Below the pieces are notes generated by a model. It made no database searches and had not been told where the DNA came from. It saw only the letters and a program-made list of their open reading frames with translations. The position numbers and the translations under genes are program-made. From positions 4,736,001-4,800,000 of the forward strand of contig NZ_CP029193.1 in the NCBI RefSeq assembly GCF_008642355.1: 64,000 bases of DNA, written 5' to 3'. Positions 8,170-16,463 of the stretch are shown in pieces. The stretch comes from Streptomyces venezuelae. Its GTDB lineage: Bacteria > Actinomycetota > Actinomycetes > Streptomycetales > Streptomycetaceae. Each line of letters begins with the position of its first letter. Position 1 is the first letter of the stretch.

Positions 8170-9084
8170 TCATTCTTTTCGTTCCTCGGAATCCTCCGCG
8201 TACAACTTCCGCAGCGGAGTCGACAGTTCGGGGGCACTCGCGCCGGCCGCCTGCGCCGCCGCGAGTGCCCGTACGTACGCCAGCGCCTCCTCGCGCAACG
8301 CCCGCTTCTCGTTGCCCTGCCGGTGGCCCGCCAGCCACGTCACGATGGCCAGGGGGATGAGCGCGCCCGCCAGGTAGCCGACGGGGGCTTGCTGCGTGTG
8401 TCCCCAGCCGATCCCGATGCCTCCGGCGATCAGGAGGATCCAGCCCGCCTCGTCGTGCCAGCCGCCCTCGTCCGCCCTTGCCTCATATTGGGATACGGCC
8501 GCTGATTTCGCTGGAATCGGGATATTGGGGTTGGGGGTGCCGCAGTCGGGCCGGGGTGGGGGGCTACCGGCGAACTCGTACGACGGGATCGGCGCCACCC
8601 CCTTCCCCGTCCCCCCGTCCGAGCGCCCCACCAACCAGTCCGGCACCTGCGTCACCGGCGCCCCGTACGCCGTCGCCGCCGCGATCACCTCGCGGTACCC
8701 GACAAGAAGCGGATGCCGCAACTCCCGTTTCCAGCGCCGCCACACGAGCGCCCAGAGCCAGACCGTCAGGGTCAGCAGGAGGGCCCCCGGGCCGAACCGG
8801 ACGATCGGGGAGCGGTCCGCCAAGGACGGGACCCCCGAGGCGGCGAGGGGCCAGCAGATCGCTGCGATGATCGCCAGCGCGCCCAGCCAGGCCGGCGCGC
8901 TGTTGCCCGCTCCGCGGACCGCCTTCCGGCGTTCACGCAGGAGCGCCGCCGTCGACGCGTCGTCCGTGTAGTCGAAGCCGTGCCGGGCGCCGATGTCGCG
9001 GGCGGCCGCGAGAAGTCTCGGGTCGGCGGCCAGAGTTGCGTGGGTTATGGGGAGGAGTGACGGGTGTTCCGTGGGTGTGCCCAT
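8170..9084 (-). CDS. Unknown four-helix membrane protein
   Basis: A 304-residue protein not assigned to a family. It has a soluble N-terminal part (1-60, DIGARHGFDYTDD), two membrane helices (about 65-85 and 96-115), a polar central region with a Pro/Asn-rich stretch (around 180-190), two more helices (about 215-232 and 237-252) and a C-terminal helical tail rich in Ala and Glu. The two helix pairs suggest an internal duplication. It is on the same strand as the downstream protease gene, with about 80 bp between, so co-transcription is possible. Transport and signalling motifs are absent. Confidence 0.7.
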   Translation of the reverse strand: MGTPTEHPSLLPITHATLAADPRLLAAARDIGARHGFDYTDDASTAALLRERRKAVRGAGNSAPAWLGALAIIAAICWPLAASGVPSLADRSPIVRFGPGALLLTLTVWLWALVWRRWKRELRHPLLVGYREVIAAATAYGAPVTQVPDWLVGRSDGGTGKGVAPIPSYEFAGSPPPRPDCGTPNPNIPIPAKSAAVSQYEARADEGGWHDEAGWILLIAGGIGIGWGHTQQAPVGYLAGALIPLAIVTWLAGHRQGNEKRALREEALAYVRALAAAQAAGASAPELSTPLRKLYAEDSEERKE

Positions 9085-9444
9085 AGTGGCGTCGTGTCCC
9101 TTCGCGCGTGGGGAACCGGCCCGGCCCTCCGAAGCGTCGACTTGGAGGCTGACGGATCATGGCACAGGGCAAATCCCGCCCCTTGAAACCCCTCGGATGC
9201 TCCTCGGAGACCTCTCGGCAGCCGCCGGAACCGAACAGTGTCGATCGCGCGTGGATAACGATGACAGCGGTGAGGTTCGCGATCTTTAACGCGCCTTGAG
9301 GGGCTTATGTGCTGCTGATACGGTGCGATGACTTGACACCGGACCTGGGACTGAATAGCCCGTCCGAGACCGGGTGAGAAACCCGCGAGTGTCACAGATG
9401 ACGATATTTGACCGAATCTTCTTGGGTGTGCGGGGAGCAGTTGC
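9085..9444. other. Divergent intergenic region upstream of the Tad operon
   Basis: There is no gene here. The region lies between the unknown membrane-protein gene (minus) and the Tad operon (plus). It holds the promoter candidate listed separately. No strong inverted repeat is evident. Confidence 0.6.
9333..9361 (+). promoter_or_regulatory. Candidate HrdB-type promoter for the Tad operon
   Basis: A perfect TTGACA (9333-9338) is followed after 17 bp by TAGCCC (9356-9361), a fair fit to the Streptomyces housekeeping -10 element. The first Tad gene starts 83 bp downstream of the -10. Confidence 0.5.
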
Positions 9445-10161
9445 GTGAAGATCCAGGAGCGTACGGGGGCGGGCAACAACCGTTCCGCCGCGCCGGCTCA
9501 GCCGGCGGTCGGTGAGCGACTTCCCGCGCCGCCTCGCGAGCGCAAACCGGCGCTCGCCGCTCTGGCCGTCCTCCTCATCCTCGTCGGTGCCCTCGGCGCC
9601 ACCGTGCTCGTGCTGCGCGCGGGCGACCGGATCGAGGTCGTGAAGGTGACCAAGCCGATCGCCGCCGGTGAAGCCGTCGACGAGAAGACGAACATCACCG
9701 GCGTGATGGTCGCCGAGGACGACTCCATCAACTACGTGAAGTGGGAGCAGCGCGGCGTCCTCGCGAAGCTCAAGGCGAAGAGCGACATCCCCGCGGGTGC
9801 CGTCGCCGTCGGCGAGATGTTCGCCAAGAAGGCCGTGCTGCCCGCAGGCAAGGCCTCCGTCGGCCTCTCCCTGAAGGAGGGGCAGTACCCCTCCGACATC
9901 AAGAGCGGCGACACCGTCGCCGTCTACCCCGTGCTCTCCGGCACCTCCACCGGCAAGGGGTCCAGCGGCGGCAGCTCCGCGAGCGGCACCCCCCTGGTCG
10001 CCGACGCCAAGGTGAACACCATCGCCGCCAAGAGCGACGCCACCGTGAGCACCGGCAACCTCAACATCACCCTCGTCGTCCCGCAGGAGGAGGCCGCGGC
10101 TCTGGCGAGCGCGGCGTCCGAGGGCAAGGCCGTCGTCGCCCGCGTCTCCGACGCCGACTAG
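9445..10161 (+). CDS. SAF-domain pilus assembly protein, CpaB/RcpC-like
   Basis: A 238-residue protein with a cytoplasmic N-terminus rich in Pro/Arg (1-38), one membrane helix (about 39-58) and an extracytoplasmic SAF domain (about 63-135: VVKVTKPIAAGEAVDEKTNI ...). The C-terminal part contains a Ser/Gly-rich loop and the segment LNITLVVPQEEAAALASA, typical of CpaB/RcpC proteins associated with the Tad secretion machinery. GTG 9445 is supported by GGGGAG seven bases upstream. It is the first gene of the Tad operon; the next gene starts 17 bp after its stop. Confidence 0.88.
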   Translation: MKIQERTGAGNNRSAAPAQPAVGERLPAPPRERKPALAALAVLLILVGALGATVLVLRAGDRIEVVKVTKPIAAGEAVDEKTNITGVMVAEDDSINYVKWEQRGVLAKLKAKSDIPAGAVAVGEMFAKKAVLPAGKASVGLSLKEGQYPSDIKSGDTVAVYPVLSGTSTGKGSSGGSSASGTPLVADAKVNTIAAKSDATVSTGNLNITLVVPQEEAAALASAASEGKAVVARVSDAD

Positions 10162-10178
10162 AGTCGAGTACAAGAGAC

Positions 10179-11015
10179 ATGGCGCTCATCGCTCTCGCCG
10201 CCGACAAGGGTTCCCCCGGTGTCACCACAGCGGCCGTCGCACTCGCCGCCGTCTGGCCGCGCCGCGTGCTGGTCGCGGAGACCGACCCCGCCGGTGGCGA
10301 CCTGGTCTACCGCAGTGCCGCCGCGCACGGCGGCCCGCTCAACCCCAACACCGGCATGCTCTCCATCGCGGCCACCGCGCGCCGCGGCCTCGTGCCCGAC
10401 CAACTCTGGGACCACACACAGCCCTTGAGCGGCGGCCTCGAAGTCCTCGTCGGCCTCGGCATCGCCGAGCAGGCCGCAGGTCTCGCGGGGCTCTGGCCCA
10501 CCCTCGGCCGCGCCTTCTCGCAGCTCGCGGACTCCCCGAACGCGCCCGCCGACGTGATAGCGGACTGCGGCCGGATCAGCGGCGACGGCCCGGTCGTCGA
10601 ACTGTTCCCGCACGCGGCGCTCGTGCTGCTCGTCTCGCGCACCGAGCCCGAGGCCATCGCGCGCGTCCGCGACCGCGCAGCGGCCCTCGCCACGAAGCTG
10701 CACGGCGGCCCGAGGGGCGCCGCTTCCCTGGCGCAGCCGCTCATCGGCGTACTCCTGATCGCCGACCCCTCGACATCCGCGAAACTCGTCCACCAGGTCA
10801 ACGACATGCTGATGGCCGCGCAGACCGGTGCGCGTGTCGTGGGCACCCTCGCCGACGACCCCGCGGGCGCCGACCAACTGGCCGGGCGCCGCCGCGGACG
10901 GCTCGACAAGTCGCTGCTCATCCGCTCGGCGCGCAAGGTGACCGTCGACCTGTACCAGCAGTACGGCGCCGCCTGGACCAACCCCGTCGCGCAGCAGCCC
11001 GGGACGGGCCGATGA
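10179..11015 (+). CDS. CpaE/TadZ-like ParA-family protein
   Basis: A 278-residue MinD/ParA-type protein beginning MALIALAADKGSPGVTTAAVAL. In Tad systems such proteins (CpaE/TadZ) place the secretion machine at the cell pole. The P-loop is unusual: KGSPGVTT keeps the first Lys, but the second Lys of KGGxGKT is Val, so nucleotide hydrolysis may be weak or lost. Later ParA-type features are present: ETDPAGGD near the start (switch I region) and DVIADCGR (about residue 125). Its stop overlaps the start of the ATPase gene (ATGA), so production is coupled to CpaF. Confidence 0.87.
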   Translation: MALIALAADKGSPGVTTAAVALAAVWPRRVLVAETDPAGGDLVYRSAAAHGGPLNPNTGMLSIAATARRGLVPDQLWDHTQPLSGGLEVLVGLGIAEQAAGLAGLWPTLGRAFSQLADSPNAPADVIADCGRISGDGPVVELFPHAALVLLVSRTEPEAIARVRDRAAALATKLHGGPRGAASLAQPLIGVLLIADPSTSAKLVHQVNDMLMAAQTGARVVGTLADDPAGADQLAGRRRGRLDKSLLIRSARKVTVDLYQQYGAAWTNPVAQQPGTGR

Positions 11016-12322
11016 GCGCACCCGTCGATCACCAGCTCGTCAAGCGGTTCCGGCAGGACGCCGGTGACCGCATCGCCGAGCAGCGCCGCCTCGACCAGGT
11101 CTCCGGCGTCACCCCGATGTCGGGCGAGGACGAGCGGCACTACGCCCGCGCCGTCATCGCGCAGATCCTGGAGGAGTACGCGCGCGCGGAGATCAACGCC
11201 GGGCGCACCCCTCTCGACGCGGAGACCGAGGAGCAGTACGCGGCCGCCGTGCACGCCGCGCTCTTCGGCGTCGGCCGGCTCCAGCCGCTGCTCGACGACC
11301 CCGAGGTCGAGAACATCGACATCAACGGCTGCGACCAGGTGTTCGTCGGGTACGCCGACGGCCGCGAGGTCAAGGCCGACCCGGTCGCCGAGACCGACGA
11401 GGAGCTCGTCGAGCTGATCCAGGTGCTCGGCGCCTACTCCGGTCTGTCGTCGCGTCCCTTCGACTCCGCCAACCCGCAGCTCGACCTGCGGCTGCCCGAC
11501 GGTTCGCGTCTGTCGGCCGTCATGGACGTCACGCGCCGCCCCGCCCTGTCCATCCGCCGTGCGCGCATGGGCAAGGTCTTCATGTCAGACCTGGTGGGCA
11601 ACGGGACGCTGACGCCCGAGATCGGGCACTTCCTCGCCTGCGCCGTCCGCGCCCGCAAGAACATCATGATCGCGGGCGCGACCAACGCCGGAAAGACCAC
11701 GCTCCTGCGCGCCCTCGCCAACGAGATCCCGCCGCACGAGCGCCTCGTCACCGTCGAGCGCGCCCTCGAACTCGGCCTCGACCAGTTCGCCGACCTGCAC
11801 CCGAACGTCGTCGCGTTCGAGGAGCGGCTGCCCAACTCCGAGGGTCAGGGCGAGATCTCGATGGCGGAGCTCGTGCGCCGGTCCCTGCGCATGAACCCCT
11901 CCCGCGTCATCGTCGGTGAGGTCCTCGGCGACGAGATCGTGACCATGCTCAACGCGATGTCGCAGGGCAACGACGGCTCGCTCTCCACGATCCACGCCAA
12001 CAGCTCCAGCGAGGTCTTCAACCGTATTTCCACTTACGCGCTGCAGGCCTCCGAGCGGCTTCCCATCGAGGCGAGCCAGATGCTCGTCGCGGGCGCCGTC
12101 AACTTCGTCGTCTTCATCCAGCGGCGCAACAACTACCAGTCCGGCGGCAAGCTCCAGCGCATGGTGACCTCCGTCCGCGAGGTCAACGGCGTCGACGGCC
12201 GCGTCCTGTCCAGCGAGGTCTTCGCGGAGGCCCCCGACGGACGGGTCGTCGCCCACGCGCCGATCGCCTGCATGGACGAGCTGGCCGCGTTCGGCTACCG
12301 CCCCGCCGGGCAGTGGGGGTGA
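11012..12322 (+). CDS. cpaF: Tad pilus secretion ATPase CpaF/TadA
   Basis: A 436-residue type II/IV secretion hexameric ATPase. The N-terminal helical domain (about 1-90) precedes the CpaF core: VENIDINGCDQVFV (strand region), Walker A GATNAGKTTLL (about residues 226-236), the Asp box VTVERALELGLD, the Walker B region RVIVGEVLGDEIVTML and the His box SLSTIHANSS. It powers assembly of Flp pilins from the cytoplasmic side, working with the TadB and TadC platform proteins encoded next. ATG 11012 overlaps the preceding stop; tadB starts eight bases after its stop. Confidence 0.96.
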   Translation: MSAPVDHQLVKRFRQDAGDRIAEQRRLDQVSGVTPMSGEDERHYARAVIAQILEEYARAEINAGRTPLDAETEEQYAAAVHAALFGVGRLQPLLDDPEVENIDINGCDQVFVGYADGREVKADPVAETDEELVELIQVLGAYSGLSSRPFDSANPQLDLRLPDGSRLSAVMDVTRRPALSIRRARMGKVFMSDLVGNGTLTPEIGHFLACAVRARKNIMIAGATNAGKTTLLRALANEIPPHERLVTVERALELGLDQFADLHPNVVAFEERLPNSEGQGEISMAELVRRSLRMNPSRVIVGEVLGDEIVTMLNAMSQGNDGSLSTIHANSSSEVFNRISTYALQASERLPIEASQMLVAGAVNFVVFIQRRNNYQSGGKLQRMVTSVREVNGVDGRVLSSEVFAEAPDGRVVAHAPIACMDELAAFGYRPAGQWG

Positions 12323-12329
12323 GCACGAC

Positions 12330-13379
12330 ATGAACACACTCGCCGCTCAGGGCGGCCTCGGCTCCATGGGCGGGCTGTTCTCACTGCCCGTCCTGTACGC
12401 ACTCGGCTGCGGCGTCGCCGCCGGCGGCGGCCTCGCGCTGCTCGCCGTCGCGATCCGCGGCCTGCCGCCCAAGCCCGCGCACGAGAAGCACCGGGCCAGC
12501 GAGCGCGCGAGTGAACTGGTCCGCTTCGTGGGCCGGCGCGGCTCCGCCGCCATCGGCGTGGGCCTGGTCGTGCTGCTCCTCACCCGCTGGGCCGTCGCGG
12601 GCATCGCCTCCGGCATCCTCGTCTTCTTCTGGGACAAGCTGTTCGGCGGCGCGGCCGAGGAGCGCGCCCAGATGAAGCGCGTCGAGGCCCTCGCCGCCTG
12701 GACGGAGTCGCTGCGCGACACGATCGCGGGAGCGGTCGGCCTCGAACAGGCGATCCCCGCATCCGCTCGCGCCGCCGCCCCGGTGCTCCGCCCGCACCTG
12801 GACGCGCTCGTGGACCGCCTCCGCGCACGCACCCCGCTGCCCGAGGCCCTCCAGATACTGGCCGACGAGATCGACGACGCCTCGGCCGACATCATCGTCG
12901 CCGCCCTGATCCTCAACGCCAAGCTGCGCGGCCCCGGCCTGCGCCAGGTCCTCGGCGCGCTCGCCAAGTCGGCGCGCGAAGAGGTCGACATGCGCCAGCG
13001 CGTCATGGCGCAGCGCGCCTCGACCCGCCGCTCGGTGCAGATCGTCGTCGCCGTCTCCATCGCCTTCGTGCTCGGCCTGTCCATCTTCAACCGCGAGTTC
13101 GTCGAGCCGTACGGCACGCCCGTCGGCCAGCTCGTCCTCGCCATGGTCTGCGCGCTGTTCGCACTCGGCTTCTGGTGGCTTCGGAAGCTGTCCACGGTGG
13201 AGACCCCGGACCGCTTCCTCGTCAAGGACGAGCCGGGCGTCCAGTTCGTACGTCCCCGGGGTCCCGGCGGCGCACCCGTGCCCGGCGGCCCCGAGCAGGC
13301 CCCGCAGTTCGGCCGCCCCGGCGCCGCCCCGCAGACCCTGCCGGGGTACACCAACCCGTCCGAGGGGGTACGGCGATGA
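12330..13379 (+). CDS. tadB: Tad inner-membrane platform protein TadB
   Basis: A 349-residue type II secretion F-domain protein. Membrane helices are visible at about 18-38, 70-95, 233-250 and 262-280, with the cytoplasmic F domain between them (WTESLRDTIAGAVGLEQAI ... ADIIVAALILNAKLRG). The Pro/Gly-rich C-terminal tail (about 300-349) is longer than in many homologues. TadB and TadC form the platform on which the ATPase acts. Its stop overlaps the tadC start (ATGA). Confidence 0.93.
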   Translation: MNTLAAQGGLGSMGGLFSLPVLYALGCGVAAGGGLALLAVAIRGLPPKPAHEKHRASERASELVRFVGRRGSAAIGVGLVVLLLTRWAVAGIASGILVFFWDKLFGGAAEERAQMKRVEALAAWTESLRDTIAGAVGLEQAIPASARAAAPVLRPHLDALVDRLRARTPLPEALQILADEIDDASADIIVAALILNAKLRGPGLRQVLGALAKSAREEVDMRQRVMAQRASTRRSVQIVVAVSIAFVLGLSIFNREFVEPYGTPVGQLVLAMVCALFALGFWWLRKLSTVETPDRFLVKDEPGVQFVRPRGPGGAPVPGGPEQAPQFGRPGAAPQTLPGYTNPSEGVRR

Positions 13380-14305
13380 GCCTGACCATGCCCGTAGTGA
13401 TAGGCGCGGTCCTCGGCCTCGGCGTCTTCGCCCTCATCCGCGCCCTGATGCCGTCCAAGCGCAGCGCGATCGCCACTGTCGCGCGCATCGACGCGATGCG
13501 GGCGCGCGGCGCGGCGTACGAGTCGCACCGGGCCACGGGGGACACCGAGAGCCCCGGCCGGTTCGGCACGATGCGCGGCCGCGTGGGTCAGCGGGTCGCC
13601 GAGTTCTACCTCCAGCAGGGCTGGGAACAGCGCTCCCTCCGCGCCGACCTGGCGGTCCTCGACCGCAGCTGGGAGAAGTTCCTGGCGACAAAGGTGCTGC
13701 TCGCCGCGGCAGGCGTGTTCTTCGGCCCGTTCCTCTTCGCCGTGATCTACACGCTCGGCGTCGGCCGCAGCCCGATCATCCCGGTGTGGCTGGCGCTGAT
13801 GTTCGGCGCGCTCTTCTTCTTCCTGCCGGACCTGGAGGTACGCAGGGACGCGGCGGACAAGCGGCGCGACCTGCGCCGCGTCATCGGCGCCTATCTGGAC
13901 CTGGTGTCGATGAGCCTCGCGGGCGGCCGCGGTCTCCCCGAGGCGCTCATGGCGGCGGCGGAGGTCTCCGACGGATGGGCGACGCAACGTATCCGAAGCG
14001 CTCTGGCCGACGCCCGCATCACCGGCGTCAGCCAGTGGCAGGCCCTCGGCTCGCTCGGCGAGGAACTCGGCGTCGAGGAGCTGAAGGACCTGTCGGCGTC
14101 CCTGGCGCTGGTGGCGGACGACGGCGCGAAGGTGCGCGAGTCCCTCGCCTCCCGCGCGGAGACGATGCGACACCGCGAACTGGCCGAGATCGAGGGCAGT
14201 GCGGGCGAGAAATCCCAGTCGATGCTGGTCGCGCAGCTGCTTCTGTGCGCGGGCTTCCTGGTCTTCCTCATCTTCCCGGCGGCGATGCGCGTGTTCCAGG
14301 TCTGA
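13376..14305 (+). CDS. tadC: Tad inner-membrane platform protein TadC
   Basis: A 309-residue F-domain protein paired with TadB. Helices are seen at about 3-24, 107-127, 132-148 and 282-303. The F domain contains YLDLVSMSLAGGRGLPEALMAAA and SAGEKSQSMLVAQLL. ATG 13376 overlaps the tadB stop and is preferred to upstream codons in the same frame, which would lie inside tadB. The pilin gene follows after 85 bp. Confidence 0.93.
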   Translation: MSLTMPVVIGAVLGLGVFALIRALMPSKRSAIATVARIDAMRARGAAYESHRATGDTESPGRFGTMRGRVGQRVAEFYLQQGWEQRSLRADLAVLDRSWEKFLATKVLLAAAGVFFGPFLFAVIYTLGVGRSPIIPVWLALMFGALFFFLPDLEVRRDAADKRRDLRRVIGAYLDLVSMSLAGGRGLPEALMAAAEVSDGWATQRIRSALADARITGVSQWQALGSLGEELGVEELKDLSASLALVADDGAKVRESLASRAETMRHRELAEIEGSAGEKSQSMLVAQLLLCAGFLVFLIFPAAMRVFQV

Positions 14306-14390
14306 CGCGCGTGTGCCAGGACCAGGTGGCGCCGGCGACAACGGGGGTCGGCGCTTCTTCCCCCCACCAACTCTGAGAGGACTACTCATC

Positions 14391-14636
14391 ATGAACGGAC
14401 GGAACTTCAGTCACCCGGCTGTCGACTTCCTCGTGGCCTTCCTCAAGGGCCGTGTGGAGCGGGCCCGCTCCGGCGAGCTCGACCGCGGCGCGTCCGCGGT
14501 CGAGTGGGTCATCATCTCGGCGGTCGTCGTGGCGATCGTCGGCGTGGTCGCCGCGGTCATCAACGCGGCGCTGAAGGGCGGCGCGGACAAGGTCAGCGAC
14601 TGCATCGAGGGCGCGGACGCGGGCAGCACCTGCTGA
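14391..14636 (+). CDS. Flp-type pilin
   Basis: An 81-residue prepilin, probably the major subunit. A long positively charged leader (about 1-32) ends RG, followed by ASAVEWVIISAVVVAIVGVV; the Glu at +5 after the Gly is the hallmark of class III signal peptides cut by A24 prepilin peptidases. The hydrophobic helix is followed by a short polar C-terminus with two Cys (SDCIEG, STC), which could form a disulfide. GAGAGG lies ten bases before ATG 14391. The matching peptidase is encoded at 23130-23855. Confidence 0.9.
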   Translation: MNGRNFSHPAVDFLVAFLKGRVERARSGELDRGASAVEWVIISAVVVAIVGVVAAVINAALKGGADKVSDCIEGADAGSTC

Positions 14637-14686
14637 CCGTCGGACGGTTCACTGTTCGCGGCATCGTGAGAGGCGACGGGGTTCGA

Positions 14687-15157
14687 GTGCGGAGATCGCG
14701 GAGACCGCGGGGACTGCGGGGACTACGGGGATTCGTACGCCGCAGGGTGGAGGCAGCCTCCACCCGCGGCGAATCCGGCATGACCGCGATCGAGTTCGTG
14801 CTGCTCACCCCGGTGCTGTTCTTCATGATCTTCGCGACGGTGCAGTTCGCCCTGTACTTCTTCGCTGACCACGTCGCCCAGGCGGCGGCGCAGGCGGGCG
14901 CGCGCAAGGCCCGTGCCACGGCCGACGAGAACGCGGGCGGCTGGCGGGGCGAGGCGCGTGACGTGGCCGACGCGTACATCCGCCAGCTCGGGCCGAAGCT
15001 CGTGCTCGGCCCGGACGTGAAGACGATCCAGCCGGAGCAGAACACGGTCGGCGTGGAGATCACGGCACGGGTCCCCACGGTCTTCCCCGGCCTCGACCTG
15101 GACGTGCACGCGCGGTCGGCGGGTCCCGTCGAGCGGTTCGTGGAGGACAACGGCTGA
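14687..15157 (+). CDS. TadE-like minor pseudopilin
   Basis: A protein of about 156 residues with an Arg-rich leader (1-30), then GESGMTAIEFVLLTPVLFFMIFATVQF, the TadE signature (Gly, Glu at +5, long helix), and an extracytoplasmic domain rich in Ala and Gln (AAAQAGARKARA). TadE-family pseudopilins help start or stabilise Flp pili. GTG 14687 is used; GTG 14666 is also in frame and possible. The stop overlaps the next start (TGATG). Confidence 0.85.
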   Translation: MRRSRRPRGLRGLRGFVRRRVEAASTRGESGMTAIEFVLLTPVLFFMIFATVQFALYFFADHVAQAAAQAGARKARATADENAGGWRGEARDVADAYIRQLGPKLVLGPDVKTIQPEQNTVGVEITARVPTVFPGLDLDVHARSAGPVERFVEDNG

Positions 15158-15609
15158 TGCGGAACGTACGCCTTCGCCTGCGCGACGTTCGCCCGCGCGC
15201 CGTCCGGCTGCGCGACGACCGGGGCCTCTCCACGGTCGAAGTGGTGATCCTGGCCCCCGTGATGATCCTCCTCATCCTGGTCCTCGTGGCCTTCGGCCAG
15301 CTGGTCGACGGCCGCGGAGCCATCGACGGCGCCGCACGCGACGCGGCACGCGCGGGCTCGATCCAGAAGGAGCACGGCACGGCGCTGGCGGAAGCGCGAG
15401 CGGCGGCGCGGGCCGACCTGGCGGACGTCTGCTCGGGCCCGGTCTCGGTGGTCCAGAAGAGCCAGGGGTTCGACGAGAAGATCGACCCGTTCTTCACGGT
15501 GGAGGTCAGCTGCGAGGTCAGGGGACTCGCCATGCTGGGCCTGGACATCCCGACGACGCTGGAGGCCACCTTCAGCTCCCCGCTGGACCCGTACCGGAGG
15601 CAGGCGTGA
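15157..15609 (+). CDS. Second TadE-like pseudopilin
   Basis: A 150-residue protein, again with an Arg-rich leader (1-21) followed by DRGLSTVEVVILAPVMILLILVLVAF, the class III/TadE pattern, then DGRGAIDGAARDAARAGS, typical of the family. Two Cys (about 89 and 126) may pair outside the membrane. Start and stop overlap the neighbouring genes (TGATG upstream, GTGA downstream), so the three pseudopilins are made together. Confidence 0.87.
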   Translation: MRNVRLRLRDVRPRAVRLRDDRGLSTVEVVILAPVMILLILVLVAFGQLVDGRGAIDGAARDAARAGSIQKEHGTALAEARAAARADLADVCSGPVSVVQKSQGFDEKIDPFFTVEVSCEVRGLAMLGLDIPTTLEATFSSPLDPYRRQA

Positions 15610-16082
15610 CACGCCACACCGTCACCGTCGCCGCCGTACGCGACTGGATCGCGTCCCGCCGCGCGCGCCTCGACGACCGCGGCTCGGGCGCCGGCGCGGT
15701 CATCGTCTTCGCGATCGTCTTCCTCGCGCTCGCGGCGTTCGTCATCGACGGCGGCCTGTCCATCTCCAAGCGGGAACGCGCCGCGGACATCGCGGAACAG
15801 GCCGCGCGCTACGCGGCCCAGGACCTCGACCTGGAAGACATATACGAGGGCGTCAAGGGCGCCCCCATCAACTTCCAGAACTGCGACGCGCGGGTGGCGG
15901 CCTACGTGACGGAGGCGGGCCTCAAGGGCGCGGACGTGGCCAACACGCGCTGCGTGACGGCGAACGCGCAACAGGTCGAGGTCGAGGTCCAGATGACGTA
16001 CAGCCCGGTGTTCACGGGGATGTTCTACGGCGGGGACGTGACGGTGAAGGGACGGGCGGTGGCGGAGAACGAGGTGGGCTGA
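15606..16082 (+). CDS. TadG-like pilus protein (Tad N-terminal domain)
   Basis: A 158-residue protein with the TadG N-terminal signature: DDRGSGAGAVIVFAIVFLALAAFVIDGG (about residues 24-50), then ISKRERAADIAEQAARYAAQDLD. It is much shorter than proteobacterial TadG and lacks a von Willebrand A domain, as usual for Streptomyces versions. GTG 15606 overlaps the preceding stop. It is the last gene of the first Tad block and ends only 13 bp from the stop of the convergent WXG-like gene. Confidence 0.85.
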   Translation: MTRHTVTVAAVRDWIASRRARLDDRGSGAGAVIVFAIVFLALAAFVIDGGLSISKRERAADIAEQAARYAAQDLDLEDIYEGVKGAPINFQNCDARVAAYVTEAGLKGADVANTRCVTANAQQVEVEVQMTYSPVFTGMFYGGDVTVKGRAVAENEVG

Positions 16083-16095
16083 GGCCCCGCGCAGG

Positions 16096-16446
16096 CTACT
16101 TGCCGCCGTCCTTGCCCTTGCCGCCGCCCTTCCCCTCCTTCTCCTTGACCGCGTCGTTGATCTTCTTCGTCAGGTCGTCCTCGAGCTTCTTGAACTCGCG
16201 GACCACCGCGTCGGACAGATCGGCGAGCTGGTCGAGCTGCTGACCGATGTCCTCGCGCCCGTCCTCCCAGTTGGACTCGAAGTCGTCCAACGAGTCGTAG
16301 ACGCCGCCGTCACCGATGTCGTCCTTGTAGGACTCGAAGGTCTTCTTCGTACGGTTCATACGGGTCTTGATGGAGCGCAGCCTGCTGCCGTAGTCCTCAA
16401 GATCGGTGAGCGGAATCGAGAGGTCGCTCTTGCCTTTGGCGCCCAT
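16096..16446 (-). CDS. WXG100-like small helical protein
   Basis: A 116-residue helical protein beginning MGAKGKSDLSIPLTDLEDYG. A WXG-type turn (FESNWEDG, about residues 57-64) separates two helices, and the C-terminal tail is Lys/Gly-rich (KEKEGKGGGKGKDGGK). It resembles the product of 962-1258 in layout, tail and length. GGAGGGG precedes ATG 16446 at a suitable distance. It lies 17 bp after the Rhs gene on the same strand, where an immunity gene or a next toxin would normally be, and has no gene after it on this strand: the Tad operon ends 13 bp away on the other strand. Confidence 0.72.
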   Translation of the reverse strand: MGAKGKSDLSIPLTDLEDYGSRLRSIKTRMNRTKKTFESYKDDIGDGGVYDSLDDFESNWEDGREDIGQQLDQLADLSDAVVREFKKLEDDLTKKINDAVKEKEGKGGGKGKDGGK

Positions 16447-16463
16447 GATTGTTGTCCCCTCCC

